Source: CAWDVH01 sp963805705
GTDB lineage: Bacteria > Actinomycetota > Actinomycetes > Streptosporangiales > Streptosporangiaceae
Length of the DNA: 64,000 nucleotides
Assembly (NCBI GenBank): GCA_963805705.1
Contig: CAWDVH010000001.1
Span: forward strand, 620,001-684,000
Reading direction: 5' to 3'
Part shown: in pieces, positions 1-8,407 of the stretch
How the letters are laid out: every line of letters begins with the position of its first letter
How positions within the stretch are numbered: position 1 is the first letter of the stretch
Translations under genes and position numbers: made by a program
Notes under the pieces: model-generated
Told to the model about the DNA's origin: nothing
Database searches by the model: none
The model's input: the letters and a program-made list of their open reading frames with translations, nothing else

Positions 1-386
1 ACGAAGGGTCGTATCGCACCGCAGAACATTACCCAAGCCAGGCGATGAAGGGCGGCCCGGCCACCGGCCCTTCCCCCGTGGACCGGGGCAAGACCGGCAG
101 CAAGCACCATGTCATCGTCGACGCGCACAGCATCCCGCTGGCCACGATCACCACCGGCGGCAACCGCAACGACGTCGCCCAGCTCATCCCGCTGATCGAG
201 GCTATCCTGCCGATCCGCGACGACATCCACGACGCGTTCCTGACCCTAGGCTGCGCCATCATCTGCTGGCGACGACTCCGCAACCACGCAATTTGTCAGG
301 AGTCCTTAGCCTGCGCCGCACCCAGCGCCCGCTGTGCCCGGCGCGGACACGGGAAACTGCGCCACTACCCCGGCACCGTCGGCTGA
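1..386 (+). mobile_element. IS5-type DDE transposase remnant, internally deleted
   Basis: From about position 45 the frame gives GPSPVDRGKTGSKHH and then TGGNRNDV, the conserved start of the catalytic domain of IS5-family (DUF4096/DDE) transposases. At about position 201-206 it jumps straight to RDDIHDAFLTLGCAIICWRRL-type sequence, which is the extreme C-terminus of the same family. The middle of the catalytic domain, with the second Asp and the Glu, is missing, so no active enzyme can be made. The N-terminus lies before the window. After about 285 the frame no longer resembles the family. It is a dead insertion-sequence relic at the edge of a run of other broken genes. No terminal inverted repeats are visible. 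Confidence 0.75.
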
Positions 387-497
387 CGGCGTGACCGCGC
401 CTTCGAGCGAGTACTGGCCCGGCCCGGGCCGCAGACCAGGACACCGGCCAGTGATACCACGGGCGCGACGCGGCCCCCCACAGCGCGACGCGCCGCC

Positions 498-878
498 GCC
501 CGGGCCGATACCCCGGCCTGGATGAAGGGCTTCCTGGACAACTTCTACAACACCGACACCCTGCGCGGCACCCTCATCAGCGACCAGGCCTACCAGGCCA
601 GCTGGAACCTCGCCGTCACCGCATCAGCCACCGCCGCAGTGGCCTGCATCAGCACCTGGACCACCGACTTCCGCGACGACCTGCCCGAAATCAACGTCCC
701 CGTGCTGGTCATCCAGGGCGACGCGGACCAGGTCCTGCCACTGGACAAAACCGGCCAGCGGCTACCCGCCCTGATCAAGGACGCGCACCTGGTCGTCATC
801 GAAGGCGGCCCGCACGCCATCCCCTGGACCCACGCCGCCCAGGTCAATACCGCCCTGCTCGACTTCATCCGCACCTGA
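498..878 (+). pseudogene. alpha/beta hydrolase (haloperoxidase-like), 5'-truncated
   Basis: The readable part is the C-terminal half of a non-heme chloroperoxidase/esterase-type alpha/beta hydrolase: the cap segment (PAWMKGFLDNFYN), then the strand carrying the acid residue (PVLVIQGDADQVLP) and the helix with the catalytic His (GGPHAIPWTHA). The frame stays open upstream of the ATG at 522 and still reads family-like, which shows the loss is upstream. The half with the oxyanion hole and the G-x-S-x-G nucleophile is absent. The usual length is about 275 residues and only about 120 remain. It lies between a transposase relic and a frameshifted DUF4331 gene, in line with local decay. It is unlikely to be functional. 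Confidence 0.7.
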
Positions 879-921
879 CCCCCGACCCAGCGCACACCAC
901 GACCCAGAAAGAAGAACAGCC

Positions 922-1925
922 ATGTCGAATCACTTCAGCGCCGACAAACTCAAGTTCCCCGGCGACGACCGCCGCCTGGACCTCACCGACCTGTTCGTCT
1001 TCCAGGCGCCCGCCAGCCCGGAACATCACCTGCTGCACCGTCACCACGAGGGCACGACCGTGCTGATCATGGACTCGAACCCGACCAGCGCCCCGCCGCC
1101 GATCCCGGCCCCGGTGACCGGCCCGGAGTTCTACCCCGGCGCGGTCTACCGGATCAGCATCGACACCGACGGCGACAACCACGCCGACGTCTCGTTCACG
1201 TTCGAGTTCTCCGAGTACCAGAACGGCAGGCAGACCGGGACCGCCAAATACGCCACCGGCGCGCAGGCCCGCCAGCCTGAGCCGGCGAGGTGCTAAGCGC
1301 GGACTTCCCGGTTAGCTTCGACGGCACGGCGCAGCCCGTCCAGGCGGGCCGGATCCGGCTGTTCGCCGGGCTGCGCAGCGACCCGTTCTTCGCTGACGTC
1401 GAAGGCGCCCTGCACGGCTTCCAGTGGACCGGGCACGACGACTTCGCCGACAACAACGTCGACTCGATCGTGCTGGAAGTGCCCGACGACATGCTCGGCG
1501 GCCCGGTCATCGGCGTGTGGGCCTCGATCAGCCGGCGCAGCAACGGCGTGCTCGAGCAGATGGACCGCGGCGGGAACCCGACCATCAATCCGTTCATCAA
1601 CCCCGACGGGGAGAAGAACCTGTTCAACTCCCGCCAGCCCGCCGACGACGTAGCCAACTACCTCGAAGCGTGGTCGGCGATCCTGCAGAACGCCGGCGGC
1701 TACACCCCCGAGCAGGCCAGGGCCGCCGCCCTGCAGGTCCTGCCCGACATCCTGCAGTACGACCGCACCCAGCCCGCGACATACCCCAACGGCCGCGTGC
1801 CCACCGACGACGTGTACAGCATGCGCTTCGCGTGGCTGACCAACGGCAAGGTCCCGCCGGCCTGCCTCAAGCCCCACGACGACCTGCTAGCCCACTTCCC
1901 CTACCTCGGCCCGCCCAACCCCTAA
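922..1925 (+). pseudogene. DUF4331 family protein, frameshifted
   Basis: Two overlapping frames make up one DUF4331 protein. Part one (922 to about 1285) starts MSNHFSADKLKFPGDD and ends in YATGAQARQPEPA. Part two (about 1286-1925) continues GEVLSADFPVSFDGTAQPV and runs to the family's usual C-terminus PHDDLLAHFPYLGPPNP. The join is in gagccggcgaggtg near 1281-1290, where one base appears to be missing; as written, frame one stops at 1294-1296. The family is a presumed secreted or periplasmic beta-rich protein of unknown function, but no signal peptide is visible here. The segment around residues 31-43 (EHHLLHRHHEG) also looks less conserved than the rest. Either a recent pseudogene or a sequence error. 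Confidence 0.8.
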
Positions 1926-2076
1926 CCGCTCAGGGCTGATCTTCTCCGCGCTAGCGGCTAGGACGGCGGAGAACCTGAACCCAATCTGACCCGGCCGGTA
2001 CGCGGACAGGCGATACGCGCAAAGGGGGTGAAACACAACATGCACAGCACGGCTGCCGACTCAGGAGGCGCTCACC

Positions 2077-2601
2077 ATGGAATACCTCGTCATCATGGCC
2101 ACCCGCGTTCCGGACGGAACCTTCCGGCTTAAGCTCGAGGCGGTCGGCTTCGGGGTCTTCATCCCGATCTTCTTCGTCACCAGCGGCCTGACCTTCAATC
2201 TGAACGCGCTCTTCGCGAGCAGCTCCACCATTGCGCGCGTGCCGCTGTTCCTGCTCGCGATCCTCCTCGCGCGCGGCCTCCCGGCACTGGTCTACGTGCG
2301 TATGCTTGGCCTCTCGCGCTCGCTGATCGCGGGCATCCTGCAGGCCACGTCGCTGCCGTTCATCGTGGCCGCGACCCAGATCGGCCTCCATCTCGGCGTC
2401 GTCTCCCAAGCCAGCGCCGCAGGCCTGGTCGCCGCCGGGCTGCTGTCCGTAGTGATCTGTCCGGCACTTGGGCTCGTGCTGCTCCGCCGCCAGCGCCGGG
2501 AAACCACCACCCCTCGCACGCTGCCGACTCCCGTGATGCCCGTGCTGACCGCCGAAGACCGCGCGCTCTGTCGCCCCAGCGACGCCGAGTCGACGGCATG
2601 A
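2077..2601 (+). pseudogene. cation/proton antiporter (CPA2/KefB-like), C-terminal part only
   Basis: The 174-residue frame holds about four hydrophobic helices: GVFIPIFFVTSGLTFNL, then RVPLFLLAILLARGLPALVYV, then LIAGILQATSLPFIVAATQIGL, then SAAGLVAAGLLSVVICPALGLVLL, followed by a hydrophilic tail. This matches the last helices of CPA2 monovalent cation/proton antiporters, which usually have 11-13 helices and over 380 residues. The first half is missing and 1926-2076 does not encode it. An AGGAGG lies 8 bases before the ATG at 2077, so the fragment could still be translated. Transport activity is unlikely because the ion-binding helices of the first half are gone. Confidence 0.65.
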
Positions 2602-2627
2602 GCCGCCCGGCACTGGCGCGACAGCGA

Positions 2628-3080
2628 TCAGGAGCTGCCTGTGGCCGTGGCGGGCCACCCGATCGCGTCGAAGACTGCTAGCGGGTCGAGATAGTCCCGC
2701 CAGTGCGCGATCTTGCGGTCGACGATGGACAGCACCGAGATGTAGCGGTTGCGGTAGGCGGCTCCTGTCGGGATGGCCCGGCCTTGAGAGGCGTATTCGA
2801 GAACGACGACGCCCGTGATCTGGTCGTGGTGGACGGCCAGGTCATAGCAACGATCGAGGGAGAATGTGGCGCCATACGGGCGGTACAGGTCGGCTACGGC
2901 CTGGCGCCCTTCGACACGGCGCGGGTAGCCAGGCACCGTGATGACGTACTCGAAGACGACGTCCCCGGCCAGCAGGTCGAAGAAGTGCTCACCGTCCGCC
3001 AGCCCGGCCACGCCTTCCTCGATGATCCGGAAGAACGGATCCAGGGCCTGGAAGTCGGCGAGATTGCTGACCGCCGTCAT
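2628..3080 (-). CDS. NTF2-like (SnoaL-type) protein
   Basis: A 150-residue single-domain protein of the SnoaL/NTF2-like fold: N-terminal helix (LDPFFRIIEEGVAGL), a DGEHFFDLLAGDVVFEY segment, the characteristic GRQAVADLYRPYG loop, then alternating beta strands ending in IAHWRDYLDPLAVFDAIG. Members are small cone-shaped enzymes or binding proteins (ketosteroid isomerase, polyketide cyclase, limonene epoxide hydrolase); the substrate here cannot be told. The ATG at 3080 has GAGG about 5 bases upstream. It is divergent from an AraC-type regulator, which may control it. Confidence 0.75.
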   Translation of the reverse strand: MTAVSNLADFQALDPFFRIIEEGVAGLADGEHFFDLLAGDVVFEYVITVPGYPRRVEGRQAVADLYRPYGATFSLDRCYDLAVHHDQITGVVVLEYASQGRAIPTGAAYRNRYISVLSIVDRKIAHWRDYLDPLAVFDAIGWPATATGSS

Positions 3081-3218
3081 CGGACCTCGTCCACGGGCGT
3101 GCGCCGCGCGAAATCAGCGAAACTTGCCGGTGCTGCGCCGAGGGTAGCGCCGGGTACCAGAGGGAGAGCATCTGACGTCCGCATGACTTCATCTTCTCGC
3201 CCATGATCGAGCTAATCA

Positions 3219-4187
3219 ATGCGGCATACGCTCAATTTGTTACGAGATACGCTCACGTTCGTGGACATACTGCAGGATCACCTCGCCAGAGCGCGCGCAT
3301 CGGGCGGCGTCTTCGCCCGGTCAGCAGCGCGGCCGCCGTGGGGGCTGTGCCTGCCGGGGACGATCCAGCTGGCCCTGCATACCGTCGTCCGGGGCCGCGC
3401 GTGGCTCTGGCTCGGGGATCCGGGAGATGCTCTGGAGCTTGCGCCGGGTGACCTGGCCCTCGTGCCGGGAGGGCCGGACCATCACATCGCGCACCAGCCG
3501 GATGCGGCCTGCATCTCACCCGAGCTATTCCGTGAGGAGCACGCCGATGACGAGCACGTCGATCACGGCGCAGCGACAGTATTCCTGTGCGGCGCCTACC
3601 GATTCTCCGGTGATGTCGGCCGCGGCCTGATCCAGGCTCTCCCGCCGGCCCTGCTGCTGCGTGCCGCCGCCCACGATCCACTGCACGACGTCATCGCGCT
3701 GCTCTCCCGGGAGCTGAGCGACCCGGCACCGGGGCAGCAGACCGTTCTGGACCGCCTGCTCGATGTCGTGCTGATACTGGCCATGCGCGCTTGGTTTGAG
3801 CAGAGCCCGGCGTCCCCTCGCTGGTATCGGGCCGCTAGTGATCCCCGGCTCAGCCACGCCCTGCACGCGATTCACGCCGAAGCTGGCCGCCCCTGGACCG
3901 TGCCCGAGCTAGCGTCCCTGAGCGGGCTGTCCCGCCCGGCCTTCGCCCGGAACTTCGAGCGAGCACTCGGCCAGGCGCCCATGCAGTACCTAGCCGACTG
4001 GCGGATGACCCTCGCCCGCGACTACCTGCGGACCGGCGAGCTAACCGTCGCCCAGATTGCCAACCGGACCGGCTACGCCTCGCCGAACGCCTTCGCCGCG
4101 GCGTTCCGCCGGCACCACGGACAGCCTCCGGGCCAGTGGCAGCGAGGCGAGCTGGCCAGACCGCCTGAGCCCGTTCACGGTGGATAA
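3219..4187 (+). CDS. AraC family transcriptional regulator with cupin-type N-domain
   Basis: The N-terminal part (PWGLCLPGTIQLALHTVVRGRAWLWL, then LAPGDLALVPGGPDHHIA) is a cupin_6/AraC-binding ligand domain. The last 100 residues carry the double helix-turn-helix: PWTVPELASLSGLSRPAFARNFERALG, a linker helix (QYLADWRMTLARDYL), then TVAQIANRTGYASPNAFAAAFRRHHGQPPGQW, which matches the AraC signature. Family members of this build often control adjacent oxidoreductase or NTF2-like genes. The start is uncertain: ATG 3219 gives 322 residues, while GTG 3261 (VDILQDHLARA) fits the usual family N-terminus better and leaves the 21-base-spaced repeat in the promoter. Neither has a strong ribosome site. 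Confidence 0.85.
   Translation: MRHTLNLLRDTLTFVDILQDHLARARASGGVFARSAARPPWGLCLPGTIQLALHTVVRGRAWLWLGDPGDALELAPGDLALVPGGPDHHIAHQPDAACISPELFREEHADDEHVDHGAATVFLCGAYRFSGDVGRGLIQALPPALLLRAAAHDPLHDVIALLSRELSDPAPGQQTVLDRLLDVVLILAMRAWFEQSPASPRWYRAASDPRLSHALHAIHAEAGRPWTVPELASLSGLSRPAFARNFERALGQAPMQYLADWRMTLARDYLRTGELTVAQIANRTGYASPNAFAAAFRRHHGQPPGQWQRGELARPPEPVHGG
3226..3255. promoter_or_regulatory. direct repeat ATACGCTCA x2, possible AraC-type operator
   Basis: The 9-mer ATACGCTCA occurs at 3226-3234 and 3247-3255, exactly 21 bases apart (two helical turns). Two direct half-sites at this spacing are typical for AraC/XylS-family regulators. It sits between the NTF2-like gene and the regulator if translation of the latter starts at GTG 3261 instead of ATG 3219. 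Function is inferred. Confidence 0.4.
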
Positions 4188-4389
4188 GGCCGGCGATCCA
4201 GGCAGGGGGCTAAGACGGCCTTGCGCGCTTGACTGTCGCCTGGTCAACGGCCACTGGCTGCGCAGTGCCCGCGGCCGCCAGCCGACCTCTGCTACCACCG
4301 GCACCTGACGGCACTGAAGGTACCTGGACCCAACTGCGACACGTGCACATCAGGCGTATCATCTCGGCAACTAGGGCTCAGGAGTGGGC

Positions 4390-4482
4390 ATGAGTCCCAA
4401 CCGCAAGGGACTCCCCCCATCCTCCGGAGCACCTAAAGTAGGCGGTCAGGAACTCTACGTAGCCAATAACTCCGGGCCGTAA
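4390..4482 (+). CDS. possible 30-residue small ORF
   Basis: ATG 4390 is preceded by CAGGAG at a good distance (5-6 bases) and the frame runs 30 codons to TAA 4480. The product would be a hydrophilic peptide rich in Gly, Pro, Ser and Asn. I recognise no family. It lies 28 bases upstream of the broken DUF397 gene in the same direction. The surrounding 4188-4389 has no gene I can support. Low confidence; it could be chance. Confidence 0.25.
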   Translation: MSPNRKGLPPSSGAPKVGGQELYVANNSGP

Positions 4483-4510
4483 ACCACACGACAAATCAGC
4501 GAGGTAGCAC

Positions 4511-4751
4511 GTGAGAAGACTGATGCTCGGGGCGCCCCGGAAGGCCGGGATCGGACTCGCACTGGATCAAGAGCTCCCTGAGTTTCTCCAACAGCAACTG
4601 CGTCGAGGTGGCGAGCCTGCCTGATGGCGAGATCGGCGTTCGCGACAGCAAGGACCGCAACGGCCCGGTTCTCCGATTTACACCGGACGAATGGAATGCA
4701 TTTCTCGGAGGAGCGCAGAACGGAGAATTCGATAGTTTCAGTAAGAAATGA
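4511..4751 (+). pseudogene. DUF397 domain protein, frameshifted
   Basis: GTG 4511 has GAGG 6 bases upstream and reads VRRLMLGAPRKAGIGLA. One base later (extra C near 4560-4562) the conserved DUF397 core follows in a different frame: WIKSSLSFSNSNCVEVASL, then GEIGVRDSKDRNGPVLRFTPDEWNAFLGG, stopping at TGA 4749. In the second frame there is a stop at 4521 and no start, so the two parts belong to one gene joined across a one-base indel. DUF397 proteins are small partners of XRE/DUF5753 regulators in actinomycetes and behave as toxin/antitoxin-like or signalling pairs; here no XRE gene is adjacent. Confidence 0.7.
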
Positions 4752-4785
4752 CCGCTACCGCCGAAGCGCCGTAGCGTCCTGGCCG

Positions 4786-4824
4786 GGCCGGGCGGCAGGC
4801 AGACAGACTGCCTCCCGCCCGGCC
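4786..4824 (+). terminator. hairpin after the DUF397 gene
   Basis: A 17-base stem (4786-4802 with 4808-4824, one mismatch) closes on the 5-base loop ACAGA, 35 bases after the DUF397 stop. There is no following T-run, which is common in actinomycete terminators. The rest of 4825-5014 shows no gene or site that I can support. Confidence 0.55.
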
Positions 4825-5014
4825 TGTGCTCATGCAGGGCGGTCGCAGCCGACAGCGTGTCATCTCCGTGCCTTTCCGGGGCTGTCCACCTAGCGGCAAT
4901 TCGCGCTGCTGACCTTGAGCAAAGCCGCATTCGCCGTCGTAGACCAGGAGAGCCGCAGCATCCACCGGCACCGCATCAGCCTGCCGAGGCGGCCCGATCG
5001 GGCTCTCGCGGAGG

Positions 5015-5776
5015 TCAAGGTGCGGTCGCAGTGGCCATGACCCGGCGGATCAGGGTAAAGGTGTCCAGGGAGCGGACGCCTTCGTCATGGAATGACTGGA
5101 GCGCAGGGTCATCGCCTGGGCTGAGCGCGGCGGCCTCTTCCCACATGGCCCGCTCGCAGGCCCGCCAGCCGGGGCGGTCCCGCACCTCGACGCCGCCGAA
5201 TCCGGCAGCCGTCAGCCCGGCGCCGAGGCGGACCCCTCGCAAGCGGACCGGCAGCCGTTCGTCATCTGGGTCCAGGGGCTGCCAGCAGGTCAGCACCGCC
5301 CGTCCACCAGGGGCCAGGACCCGACGCAGCTCGCGGTAGGCGGCGTCCTGCCGCGGGGCGAACTGGATGGCGTCCACGCACATCACGGCGTCGGCTGAGC
5401 CGGTGTCCAGCCCGGTCACGGCGAGGTCACCGACGCGGAATTCCGCCGTGCGGCCCAGCCGCCGTGCGTGCTCGCGGGCCTGGCGCACCGCCTCGGCGGA
5501 GAAGTCGATCCCGGCCAGCCGGGCCCCGGTCCGGGCGGCGATCTCCAGCCCGTAGCCCCCGCGTCCGCAGGCGAGGTCCAGCAGGGTGTCGCCGGGAGAC
5601 AGGCGCAGGGCACCGGTGACCTCGGCGATCCCCTCCCAGCCGAGCAGGCTGGTGGACAGCAGATGGGGCGGCAGGCCCAGATGGCGCTGCTGGATCTCAT
5701 CCACCACGGGCGACCCGGCCATGTCGGCATACCAGCCGTCGAAGTACTGCGCCAAGGCCGACGCCGGAGTCTCCAC
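5015..5776 (-). CDS. class I SAM-dependent methyltransferase
   Basis: The Rossmann methyltransferase motifs are clear: motif I LLDLACGRGGYGLEIA, the acidic residue after strand 2 (LAGIDFS), motif II region FRVGDLAVTGL, and ADAVMCVDAIQFAP, then the post-II ELRRVLAPGGRAVLTCWQPL. It probably methylates a small molecule, in the UbiE/MenG-like (Methyltransf_11) group; the acceptor is unknown. The start chosen is GTG 5776 (VETPASALAQYFDGWYADMAG), because the open frame further upstream is low-quality sequence that would overlap the divergent DUF2087 gene. No strong ribosome site is visible at that GTG, so the start is approximate. Confidence 0.8.
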   Translation of the reverse strand: METPASALAQYFDGWYADMAGSPVVDEIQQRHLGLPPHLLSTSLLGWEGIAEVTGALRLSPGDTLLDLACGRGGYGLEIAARTGARLAGIDFSAEAVRQAREHARRLGRTAEFRVGDLAVTGLDTGSADAVMCVDAIQFAPRQDAAYRELRRVLAPGGRAVLTCWQPLDPDDERLPVRLRGVRLGAGLTAAGFGGVEVRDRPGWRACERAMWEEAAALSPGDDPALQSFHDEGVRSLDTFTLIRRVMATATAP

Positions 5777-5874
5777 CTGGTCAGTATGACGGCGGGTCCC
5801 CTGGCCTGGCCGACGGCGCGCCAGCAGGCGTAATTCGCGTGGCCGGGCGACCCATCTCTGGTGACAATGTGAGC

Positions 5875-6201
5875 ATGTCTTACCTTGATCCGTCATCTGT
5901 CATCGAGGCGGTGGCACGCGATCCGCGGCTGCGGACCTTCATCGGCCACGGCCGGATCGAGACCATGCCGGCCCGGCAGTCACGGCGGCGCCTGCTGCTG
6001 GACAACATCGCCCAGGCCTTCGAGCCGGGCGTGCGCTACTCAGAGCGCCGGGTCAGCCTGTTCCTCGGCGCTCTCTACCCCGACTACGCCGCGCTGCGAC
6101 GGTATCTCGTCGATGAGGAATTCCTGTCCAGGTCCCAGGGTGAGTACTGGCGCAGCGGCGGCACTGTGCCCCCGTCTCCGGCGCAGGAGCCCCCGGCCTA
6201 A
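5875..6201 (+). CDS. DUF2087 domain protein
   Basis: A 108-residue protein matching DUF2087: GHGRIETMPARQSRRRLLLDNIAQAFEPG, then Y-S-E-R-R-V and LYPDYAALRRYLVDEEFLSR. This domain is a small winged-helix-like module, often attached to ArsR-type regulators; here it stands alone. ATG 5875 was chosen over an upstream in-frame start at 5839. It is divergent from the methyltransferase, with about 100 bases between them for both promoters. DNA binding is inferred from the family only. Confidence 0.75.
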   Translation: MSYLDPSSVIEAVARDPRLRTFIGHGRIETMPARQSRRRLLLDNIAQAFEPGVRYSERRVSLFLGALYPDYAALRRYLVDEEFLSRSQGEYWRSGGTVPPSPAQEPPA

Positions 6202-6253
6202 GCGCGGCCAGCCCCCGCGTGCCGGGGCCGTTCGGGATGAACCACCGTGCCGC

Positions 6254-7306
6254 CTAGCGCACCAGCCGGGCCGCGATCGCGGCGGCCACCTGTCCCGGTA
6301 CCTCGACGGGCATCCCGTGCGCGGCGTCCGGCAGCACTATCTCCTCGGCGATGCCGCCGTTGGCGCGGTAAGCGTCGAGAACCGCCCTGGTCTGGCCGGC
6401 CATCGGCTGCGGCGGCAGCACGTCTTCTCCCGGCCAGCCCGCAATTGCGCCGATCTGGCCGAGCGTGCCTAGGTCGAACATCGAGGCGTCGCTCACGACC
6501 TGATCCTGGCCGCCGCGCAGCCAGGTGACCGGCGGCTTGCGTTCCAGCCCGGTGACGGCTGAGGCGTTGTACCACTTCGGCGACATAGCGTTGAGCACGC
6601 CGCGGCGGCCCGGCGCCACCGTGAGCCAGTTCGGCGAGGTGACCGCGTCACCGGGATAAAAGTCGTCGCCTGTCTGGGTGCGGAGCACCTCCGCCAGCAG
6701 GAACTCCTCATCGACGTCCGCGCTGTTGCCGCGCGCGCCGAAGAACTCGCGCAGGATCACTCGCGGGCTGCTGGCCGGCTCGCTGTCCGACCGGTCGCCT
6801 TCGGCCAGGCGGCGGCAGAACTCCGGCGACGCCGTACCGCCGCCGCTGGCCGCGAAGTCGTCGAAGCAGGGCTCGCCGCGCAGGCCCCTGGTCCCGCCGA
6901 AGCCGTACGGAGACAGCGGAGCCACCATGGTCATCGACGCCAGGTCTGCGGGGTAGGCCAAGGCATACTGCCACAGCACGCCGCCGCCCATCGACCACCC
7001 GGCTGCGTTGACCGTACCGCGGTCGGCCAGGCCGAGCGTTACCAGCAGCGACCGGAGATCCTCGGCCATGTCGCCCAGCCCGCGGGAGGCATCGATCGGC
7101 CTGGCCTCGGTGCGGCCGAAACCGCGCAGGTCTGGCGCGATGACCCGGACGTCGCCGGGCAGCAGACCGGCGACATACCGCCACCAGCCACCAGAGACGA
7201 GGTTCCCGTGCACCAGCAGCAGCGGCACCCCGTCCTGCGGCCCGCTGGTCCAGACGTGCGTCTCCAGCCGGCCGGTCGTCACCATCGACGACGTGAAGTC
7301 CCCCAT
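6254..7306 (-). CDS. alpha/beta fold hydrolase
   Basis: A 350-residue alpha/beta hydrolase. The oxyanion-hole motif is LLLVHGN, followed by the DLRGFGRTE strand, the nucleophile elbow AGWSMGGG (Ser), an acidic position in GGQDQVV, and the catalytic His in PDAAHGMPVEVPG near the C-terminus. The cap between about residues 150 and 270 is larger than in simple esterases. The substrate is unknown. It is transcribed alone, opposite to the DUF2087 gene, with which it is convergent. Confidence 0.8.
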   Translation of the reverse strand: MGDFTSSMVTTGRLETHVWTSGPQDGVPLLLVHGNLVSGGWWRYVAGLLPGDVRVIAPDLRGFGRTEARPIDASRGLGDMAEDLRSLLVTLGLADRGTVNAAGWSMGGGVLWQYALAYPADLASMTMVAPLSPYGFGGTRGLRGEPCFDDFAASGGGTASPEFCRRLAEGDRSDSEPASSPRVILREFFGARGNSADVDEEFLLAEVLRTQTGDDFYPGDAVTSPNWLTVAPGRRGVLNAMSPKWYNASAVTGLERKPPVTWLRGGQDQVVSDASMFDLGTLGQIGAIAGWPGEDVLPPQPMAGQTRAVLDAYRANGGIAEEIVLPDAAHGMPVEVPGQVAAAIAARLVR

Positions 7307-7353
7307 TTCGCAGATTCAACCAGCCAGTTACCCGCCCGGCAAGGCGAGCGGAC

Positions 7354-7884
7354 CTAGCCGCCGGCCTTGTCCAGCGCCTCCAGCAGGGCTTTCATCCACG
7401 GACCGAGATCAGCCGGGGTCCGGGCGGAGATGAGGTTGCCGTCGACCACAGTGGCCTGGTCGACCCAGTCGACTCCGGCGTTGACCATATCGTCGCGGAT
7501 AGCGGACACGCTGGTCGCCCGGCGCCCTCTGACGATCCTCGCCGAGATCGGCACCCAGCCAGCGTGGCAGATAAAGGCGATCGGCTTCCCGGCCTCATCG
7601 AAGGCCCGCACCAGGCTGAGCACGGCTTCGGAGCGCCGCAGCTTGTCGGGAGCGTAACCGCCGGGGATGACCAGTGCGTCAAAATCACCGGCGGCAACCT
7701 GGCCCACGGTGGTGTCGACGGCCACCGGCCCGTGGCCTTTCTTTCCCGTCACCGGGTGGTCATCAAGGCCGGCCACGGTCACCGCGACGTGCTCCTCGCC
7801 CAGGCGGTACAGCGGATACAGCAGTTCCATGTCCTCGAAGTCATCAGCAGCAAGCAGGAGAACTTTCCGGTCCGCAAGCACCAT
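7354..7884 (-). CDS. DJ-1/PfpI family protein (type 1 glutamine amidotransferase-like)
   Basis: A 176-residue DJ-1/PfpI protein. It has the acidic residue in DDFEDMELLYP and the nucleophile elbow FICHAGWVP with Cys followed by His, as in PfpI/YhbO proteins, plus the DALVIPGGYAPD loop. Family members act as protease-like, deglycase or chaperone stress proteins. The C-terminal ISARTPADLGPWMKALLEAL is also typical. The length is normal. It is a single gene; the downstream hydrolase is 48 bases away in the same direction and may be co-transcribed. Confidence 0.85.
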   Translation of the reverse strand: MVLADRKVLLLAADDFEDMELLYPLYRLGEEHVAVTVAGLDDHPVTGKKGHGPVAVDTTVGQVAAGDFDALVIPGGYAPDKLRRSEAVLSLVRAFDEAGKPIAFICHAGWVPISARIVRGRRATSVSAIRDDMVNAGVDWVDQATVVDGNLISARTPADLGPWMKALLEALDKAGG

Positions 7885-7953
7885 GGGGCCGACCTTACGC
7901 CTGCCGGCCGGCCCGGCCTGGCCCGCCCGGCCCCGCCGCTGGCCGCCGGCGGC

Positions 7954-8184
7954 TCACCGCCGCAGGCCGGCTCCAGGCGTTCCGGTGGCCGGCTCCAGGC
8001 GCTCTGGCGTCCGCAGCCGCTCCCGGCTGTCCGCCGACAACAGTTCCGACGGCATCCGGAAATGGTGACCGGCCAGGCAGCTGATCGCAACGCAATCAAC
8101 CGGACCGTCGGTGCTGGCCAGCGAGAAGCGGTCCGTGACCTCGGCCGGGATTTCACATTCCGGGCAAGATATGACAGTTAGCAC
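7954..8184 (-). CDS. small zinc-ribbon-like conserved protein
   Basis: The start GTG 8184 is fixed by a strong AGGAGG 8 bases upstream; a GTG three codons earlier would overlap that site. The product (76 residues) reads VLTVISCPECEIPAEVTDRF, then VDCVAISCLAGHHFRMP, with a CPEC pair and a second C-x5-C pair followed by HH, which suggests a metal-binding ribbon. The family is a small actinobacterial hypothetical of unknown role. The Arg/Pro-rich tail after about residue 52 is less conserved-looking. Confidence 0.65.
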   Translation of the reverse strand: MLTVISCPECEIPAEVTDRFSLASTDGPVDCVAISCLAGHHFRMPSELLSADSRERLRTPERLEPATGTPGAGLRR

Positions 8185-8407
8185 TTGTCTCACCTCCTGG
8201 TGAGTGTCGCGAGCTCGTTCCTCTCATCCATGCAGAGCGGGCCCCGGCCTCCCTGATACGAAGGCAGGGCCGGATGCGCGCCAGCCAGCCGCGGCCGACC
8301 ATGCCGGCCAGCCGCGTGACGCAGCGTGTGACGACTGCATAGCCCGGCTGTCGGTGCTGACGGCTAGCCTGTGCGCATGCGGGCAGCGCGATCGGGGAGG
8401 GACCTCG

